Positions 60,864 through 64,000 of a stretch of DNA of 64,000 nt are shown one piece after another. Each line of letters begins with the position of its first letter. The stretch's first letter is position 1. Position numbers and translations under genes: made by a program. A model generated the notes under the pieces. The model was not told where the DNA came from, searched no databases, and saw only the letters and a list, made by a program, of their open reading frames with translations. Source of the stretch: Phocaeicola coprophilus (GTDB taxonomy: Bacteria; Bacteroidota; Bacteroidia; Bacteroidales; Bacteroidaceae); assembly GCA_016900015.1 (NCBI GenBank), contig JACJJM010000004.1, positions 124,001 to 188,000 on the forward strand. Direction: 5' to 3'.

Positions 60864-60966
60864 TTAGACGCAGATGACACGGACGGACGCGGATTTATAA
60901 AATTCAGCGGGATTTAGTGTTTTACAACAAGATTAATCGGCGTCATCCGCGTTATCTGCGTCTAAA
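60864..60966. repeat. acgcggat inverted-repeat element
   Basis: Left end ttagacgcagatgacacgg, right end ccgcgttatctgcgtctaa; it starts only 20 bp after MITE-B copy 2. Third full member of the family. Confidence 0.65.
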
Positions 60967-60990
60967 TATTGTATAAGCTAACAAAACAGC

Positions 60991-61187
60991 TAAGAAACTG
61001 TTTTGAATTTCTCCAAAAAGTTTTTCTCGTCTTGATGCATTCGTTTTCGTGTGTGCTTTGAGTGATTTTTTGGTCCTTTCCGCTTCTGTTCTTCGTCAGA
61101 TAGCCCGCTATCTTCCTCATCACACAAGCGAAAATGCCTCAAAAACTCATCCCAAATCATCGCACGATAAATTCAAAACAGTTTCTA
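60991..61187 (-). mobile_element. MITE-A copy 2, inverted
   Basis: Ends AAGAAACTGTTTTGAATTT and AAATTCAAAACAGTTTCT. The interior is the reverse complement of the copy at 40799-40998 (cttcgtcagatagcccgcta, ctcatcccaaatcatcgc). It starts 25 bp after the preceding acgcggat element. Confidence 0.75.
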
Positions 61188-61242
61188 AAAAGTTTCAACA
61201 AACGTACTAATGGGTTCAACACACATCTCCATGCCAATAGGG

Positions 61243-61544
61243 TTATTCTCTCCCTGACTCATCTTTCTCATTGTTTTCCGACAGCAATTCGTTCAGCCGC
61301 GCCCTCCATTCGTAGACCACGGCCTCCATAATCTCTACCAACTCTTCATCGGACAAATTTCCAATAGCAGACAAAATGATTCTATTCTGATTGTTCAAAA
61401 CTGGATGCTCATTTTTTTTATTCCTACCATCGTCTTGGGACTCACATGAAACTCCTTACAAAATTCAGTTGAAGTCATCCCTTGAGCCTTCAGTAACACT
61501 TCCAACATCGTACCTACGAAATTCCGAGATTTAATGTAACTCAT
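61243..61544 (-). pseudogene. Small gene split by a frameshift at an A8 run
   Basis: On the minus strand an ATG at 61544 opens a 49-codon frame (MSYIKSRNFVGTMLEVLLKA, then FCKEFHVSPKTMVGIKK) that stops at 61395. The -1 frame continues from NEHPVLNNQNRIILSAIGNL through SDEELVEIMEAVVYEWRARL to a stop at 61243. Joining the two at ATA-AAA-AAA-ATG gives about 100 residues. The first part looks like a small helix-turn-helix; the second is an acidic helix pair. A A-AAA-AAA heptamer in the right frame would permit -1 slippage, so it may be either a programmed frameshift or a decayed gene. No family recognised. It is flanked by MITE-A sequences. Confidence 0.5.
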
Positions 61545-61592
61545 AAAATTAAATTTAATAATTAAAGAATCTGTTTAATAACACTATTTTAT

Positions 61593-61665
61593 TAAGAAAC
61601 TGTTCTGACTTTCTACAAAAAGTTTTTTCCCGCTTGATGTATCCGTTTTCAAAACAATTTCCAAA
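61593..61665. repeat. Internally deleted MITE-A end
   Basis: aagaaactgttctgactttc, then caaaaagttttttcccgctt and gatgtatccgttttc, follow the left end of copy 2 (60991), then jump to a degenerate right end (caaaacaatttcc). It lies between the split small gene and the VirE promoter. Confidence 0.55.
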
Positions 61666-61741
61666 ACATTTGGTTAATTTATGCTAAATAGCCACCCGAC
61701 ACCTTCCCTACATGTAGGGAAGTCCAGCTAAAAGAATGCCT

Positions 61742-61775
61742 TATTTTTGCAAATACAAATTAGAGAGAGTTCTCT
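61742..61775 (+). promoter_or_regulatory. Promoter and possible operator of the VirE gene
   Basis: TATTTTTG at 61742-61749 matches TAnnTTTG. The dyad-like 13-mer GAGAGAGTTCTCT at 61763-61775 lies in the expected leader and is identical to the one over the higBA promoter at 4319. Confidence 0.5.
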
Positions 61776-61791
61776 ATAAACAACAAACTAT

Positions 61792-63903
61792 ATGAACCTA
61801 AAATTTCAACCAACGCGTTTTAAAACGCTCCATGACACACAACCGGTTTCCACCGAGTGGCAAACCATCGTCGAAGAAATCCGTAGTCAATCACACAGCA
61901 CTGTCACCCGTGCGTATCGGGAAAGTTTGCATCTCCAGGACACACTGCCGGCCACCAATGACAACCGCGCGTTACTTCAGCGGCTGAAGCTGCAAAAGGA
62001 CAACCTGAAAGGAAACCAACCGGCTTTCGTCCCCTCGGTCAGCCTGGAAGGCGGACGCTCGAGCAAACACATACAAGGTTACTCAGGCTTCATCATGGTC
62101 GACATTGACGGCATTTTGCAGGAACAGGTGCCACTCATCAGCCAGGCGGTCAAAAACGACCCGCACACATTCCTGAGCTACGTGACGCTCTCAGGCCGGG
62201 GAGTGCGTGTCATCGCACGTGTCAAGGATGTCAAGAACCATAAAAGTTTTACACAAGCATGGTCACTTGTAAACGACTATTATGCAAGGCTCACGCAATG
62301 TCCCATCGACGAAAAATGCAAGAATGCCACCCGCATGTCGGTCATCTGCCATGACCCGGAAGTCATTTTCCGCCCGGAAGCAACAGTCTTCACACTGTCG
62401 GATGAGGCGACGGCGACACCCGGGCAGAAAAACAAACGTCCCACGAAAGCACGTACCGCTGCTTCCACCGTGCGCAGACTGGTCGAAGAGGCAGGCATCA
62501 CCTACGCTCCTCACCAACACAACGCCTACATCTGCCGCTGTCTCTACTGGATGAACCGTTTCGGCGTCGCGCAGGAAGATGCCGGACAGTGGGCACTCGA
62601 CACATTTGCCGACTACGAGGCTGACACCCACTCCGTGGCCAACATTGTCCGAAGCTGCTATGCATGCACAGACGAGCATGGCAGCGAACGCCTGTCACAC
62701 TACCTCCGTCGGCAAGACCGTCAACAGCGCAAAGTGCCCCTTGAGGCCATTGAAACATTCATCAACGAGCGACTGGAACTGCGCATGAACAAACTTATTT
62801 ACCAACTTGAATATCGTCCGAAAGAGAGCGGACAGCCGTGGACGCGCATGACCGACCTGGTGGAAAACTCCCTCTGGTGCGAGATGCAGCGCAGTGGCAT
62901 GAACACCGACTTGAATCATATACGGACGCTCCTTTGCAGCGACTTCGTGGAGGAATACCACCCGATGAAAGCCTACCTCGACGGACTGGAACCTTGGGAC
63001 GGGACAACCGATTACATCGGCCAAATGGCCGCCCTGGTGCATTGCCACAATTTCACGCCCGACGAATTTGCCGGCTACTTCCGGCGTTGGCTTGTCGGTC
63101 TCGTGGCCAGCGCACTCTCCGAAAAGGTGGTCAACCACATCATTCTCGTCTTCATCGGCCGGCAAGGATGCTATAAAAGTTCGTTCATGACCAACATTCT
63201 GCCCCCCTGCCTGCGGCAATACTACGTCTCAAAGACCAACAGCCAACGACTCAACAAGGATGACTTGTTTTCCATGACGGAAAACCTGATCATCAACTTT
63301 GAGGAAATCGACTCGATGCAACGCAGCGAACTGAACCAGCTGAAAGCCATGACCACGACACTTCACATCAACGAGCGGCCGGCATACGGAAGGAACAAAA
63401 TGCGTTTGCCTCACGTGGCCTCATTTTGCGCGACAGGCAACAACCTCCAGTTTCTCAACGACGACACCGGCACACGGCGTTGGGTGGTGGCAGAAATCGA
63501 GCACATCGAAAACCCCTGGAACACGCAGCTGCCCTATGAAGGCATCTACGCGCAGGCCCATGCTTTGCTCCGGAACAAGTTCCGCTACTGGTTTGACGAC
63601 AAGGAAATCGACATCATCAACCGCCGGAACCGGCGCTTCGAAACGCCCAATTCGGCCCGGGAACTCATCCTCACCCACTACCGCAAGCCGTTGCCCACGG
63701 AACGGGGACGCTACCTCACGGCAAGCGACATCGTCAGCCGCTTCAGTCCTCACATCCGGCTCAACACAGCCCAAGTGGGGCGGGCCTTAAGGGAACTTGG
63801 CTACCGGAGCATCCACACCGCACATGGAAATTTCTGGCACCTTGTCGAACGCACGGCCAACGAAATCGGAAGTATCCTGCCCGAACCGCAGGAGGAAGAT
63901 TGA
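61792..63903 (+). CDS. BT4734-type VirE_N/VapE-family protein (primase-helicase-like)
   Basis: 703 aa. Residues ~1-200 match the BT4734/BF3469 VirE_N region, with the acidic motif GFIMVDIDGILQEQ and SYVTLSGRGVRVIARVKD typical of primase-polymerase-like folds. The middle includes a VapE/VirE ATPase with P-loop FIGRQGCYKSSFM (near residue 456-464), Walker B-like LIINFEEIDSM and SFCATGNNLQFLNDDTGTRRW. The C-terminal ~80 residues (ILTHYRKPLP, LTASDIVSRFSPHIRLNTAQVGRALRELGYRS) resemble the DUF3874 winged helix. Such proteins are common in Bacteroidales genomes, often linked to mobile elements. No phage or plasmid genes are seen next to it here. Confidence 0.85.
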   Translation: MNLKFQPTRFKTLHDTQPVSTEWQTIVEEIRSQSHSTVTRAYRESLHLQDTLPATNDNRALLQRLKLQKDNLKGNQPAFVPSVSLEGGRSSKHIQGYSGFIMVDIDGILQEQVPLISQAVKNDPHTFLSYVTLSGRGVRVIARVKDVKNHKSFTQAWSLVNDYYARLTQCPIDEKCKNATRMSVICHDPEVIFRPEATVFTLSDEATATPGQKNKRPTKARTAASTVRRLVEEAGITYAPHQHNAYICRCLYWMNRFGVAQEDAGQWALDTFADYEADTHSVANIVRSCYACTDEHGSERLSHYLRRQDRQQRKVPLEAIETFINERLELRMNKLIYQLEYRPKESGQPWTRMTDLVENSLWCEMQRSGMNTDLNHIRTLLCSDFVEEYHPMKAYLDGLEPWDGTTDYIGQMAALVHCHNFTPDEFAGYFRRWLVGLVASALSEKVVNHIILVFIGRQGCYKSSFMTNILPPCLRQYYVSKTNSQRLNKDDLFSMTENLIINFEEIDSMQRSELNQLKAMTTTLHINERPAYGRNKMRLPHVASFCATGNNLQFLNDDTGTRRWVVAEIEHIENPWNTQLPYEGIYAQAHALLRNKFRYWFDDKEIDIINRRNRRFETPNSARELILTHYRKPLPTERGRYLTASDIVSRFSPHIRLNTAQVGRALRELGYRSIHTAHGNFWHLVERTANEIGSILPEPQEED

Positions 63904-64000
63904 TAATTTTTCACGACAATATCATTTTACATTCATTAACTATTGCTGAAGGAATGAAGGATATGAAGGATATTTTGCAAACTTTTCCAAAATGCAAAAA

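Noticed and set aside
61792-63903. Integrated prophage or conjugative element around the VirE gene
   Set aside because: No integrase, capsid, relaxase or att-like duplication is visible in the window; the right side is cut off.
1-64000. tRNA or rRNA genes
   Set aside because: I scanned the intergenic spaces by eye for cloverleaf patterns and conserved rRNA stretches and found none. A covariance-model search could still reveal something missed.

Overview
The window looks like a chromosomal segment of a gut-type Bacteroidales bacterium (Bacteroidaceae or a close relative). The evidence is the Bacteroidetes promoter box TAnnTTTG in front of many genes, FimB/Mfa2 and fimbrillin lipoproteins, DUF3575, DUF4421, DUF4295 and BT4734-type VirE proteins, a large single-chain pyruvate:ferredoxin oxidoreductase, a B12-riboswitch-controlled TonB receptor, and the rpmB-rpmG-DUF4295 cluster. 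Species cannot be assigned from sequence alone.

Layout. 1-329: N-terminal part of a minus-strand hypothetical gene. 0.9-10.7 kb: a surface-fimbria locus (membrane-anchored AraC regulator, DUF3575 outer-membrane protein, FimB/Mfa2-like anchor, three fimbrillin-type lipoproteins of which two carry GLUG repeats). A HigB/HigA toxin-antitoxin pair sits inside it, and an orphan contractile-injection-type DUF4255 gene plus a short partner follow. 11.3-20.1 kb: AAA ATPase, nifJ, a GDPD-like protein, a porin and a solute-binding protein. 20.2-23.9 kb: corrinoid uptake (BtuF-like protein and BtuB behind a cobalamin riboswitch). 24.3-29.2 kb: iorA-iorB-aminotransferase-CoA-transferase, a plausible aromatic amino acid to aryl-acetate fermentation operon. 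29.5-34.7 kb: MATE exporter, membrane protein, Gfo/Idh oxidoreductase, DUF4421 and a Nim-like flavoprotein. 34.75-39.2 kb: a minus-strand operon for NAD/ADP-ribose chemistry: an NrtR-like Nudix protein, an ARH-phosphatase-ARH triple fusion and a NADAR-esterase fusion. 39.3-40.6 kb: TfoX-N, DUF3795 and zinc-ribbon/PNPOx proteins. 41.4-45.4 kb: TolC-HlyD-MFS tripartite exporter whose MFS gene is broken by an in-frame TAG. 45.6-50.8 kb: threonine operon thrA, putative homoserine kinase, thrC, preceded by a Thr/Met-rich leader peptide. 51.5-52.1 kb: PIN-domain toxin-antitoxin pair. 52.5-58.1 kb: housekeeping genes (PBP1A, MetAP, TsaD, CinA/PncC, L28, L33, DUF4295). 58.4-60.6 kb: nucleotidyltransferase and a galacturonokinase-like GHMP kinase. 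60.6-61.8 kb: a cluster of short mobile repeats. 61.8-63.9 kb: a VirE/VapE-type primase-helicase-like protein.

The intergenic spaces hold several short repeat families. Two are small elements with terminal inverted repeats, present in more than one copy (MITE-A, MITE-B). One is the acgcggat inverted repeat family. Two families are phased arrays: TCGCGA cores spaced exactly 23 bp apart at three loci, and an A-rich/TATACGTCC unit with exact 22-bp period at two loci. The strongest candidates for undescribed biology are the ADP-ribose operon, the phased arrays and the threonine leader.
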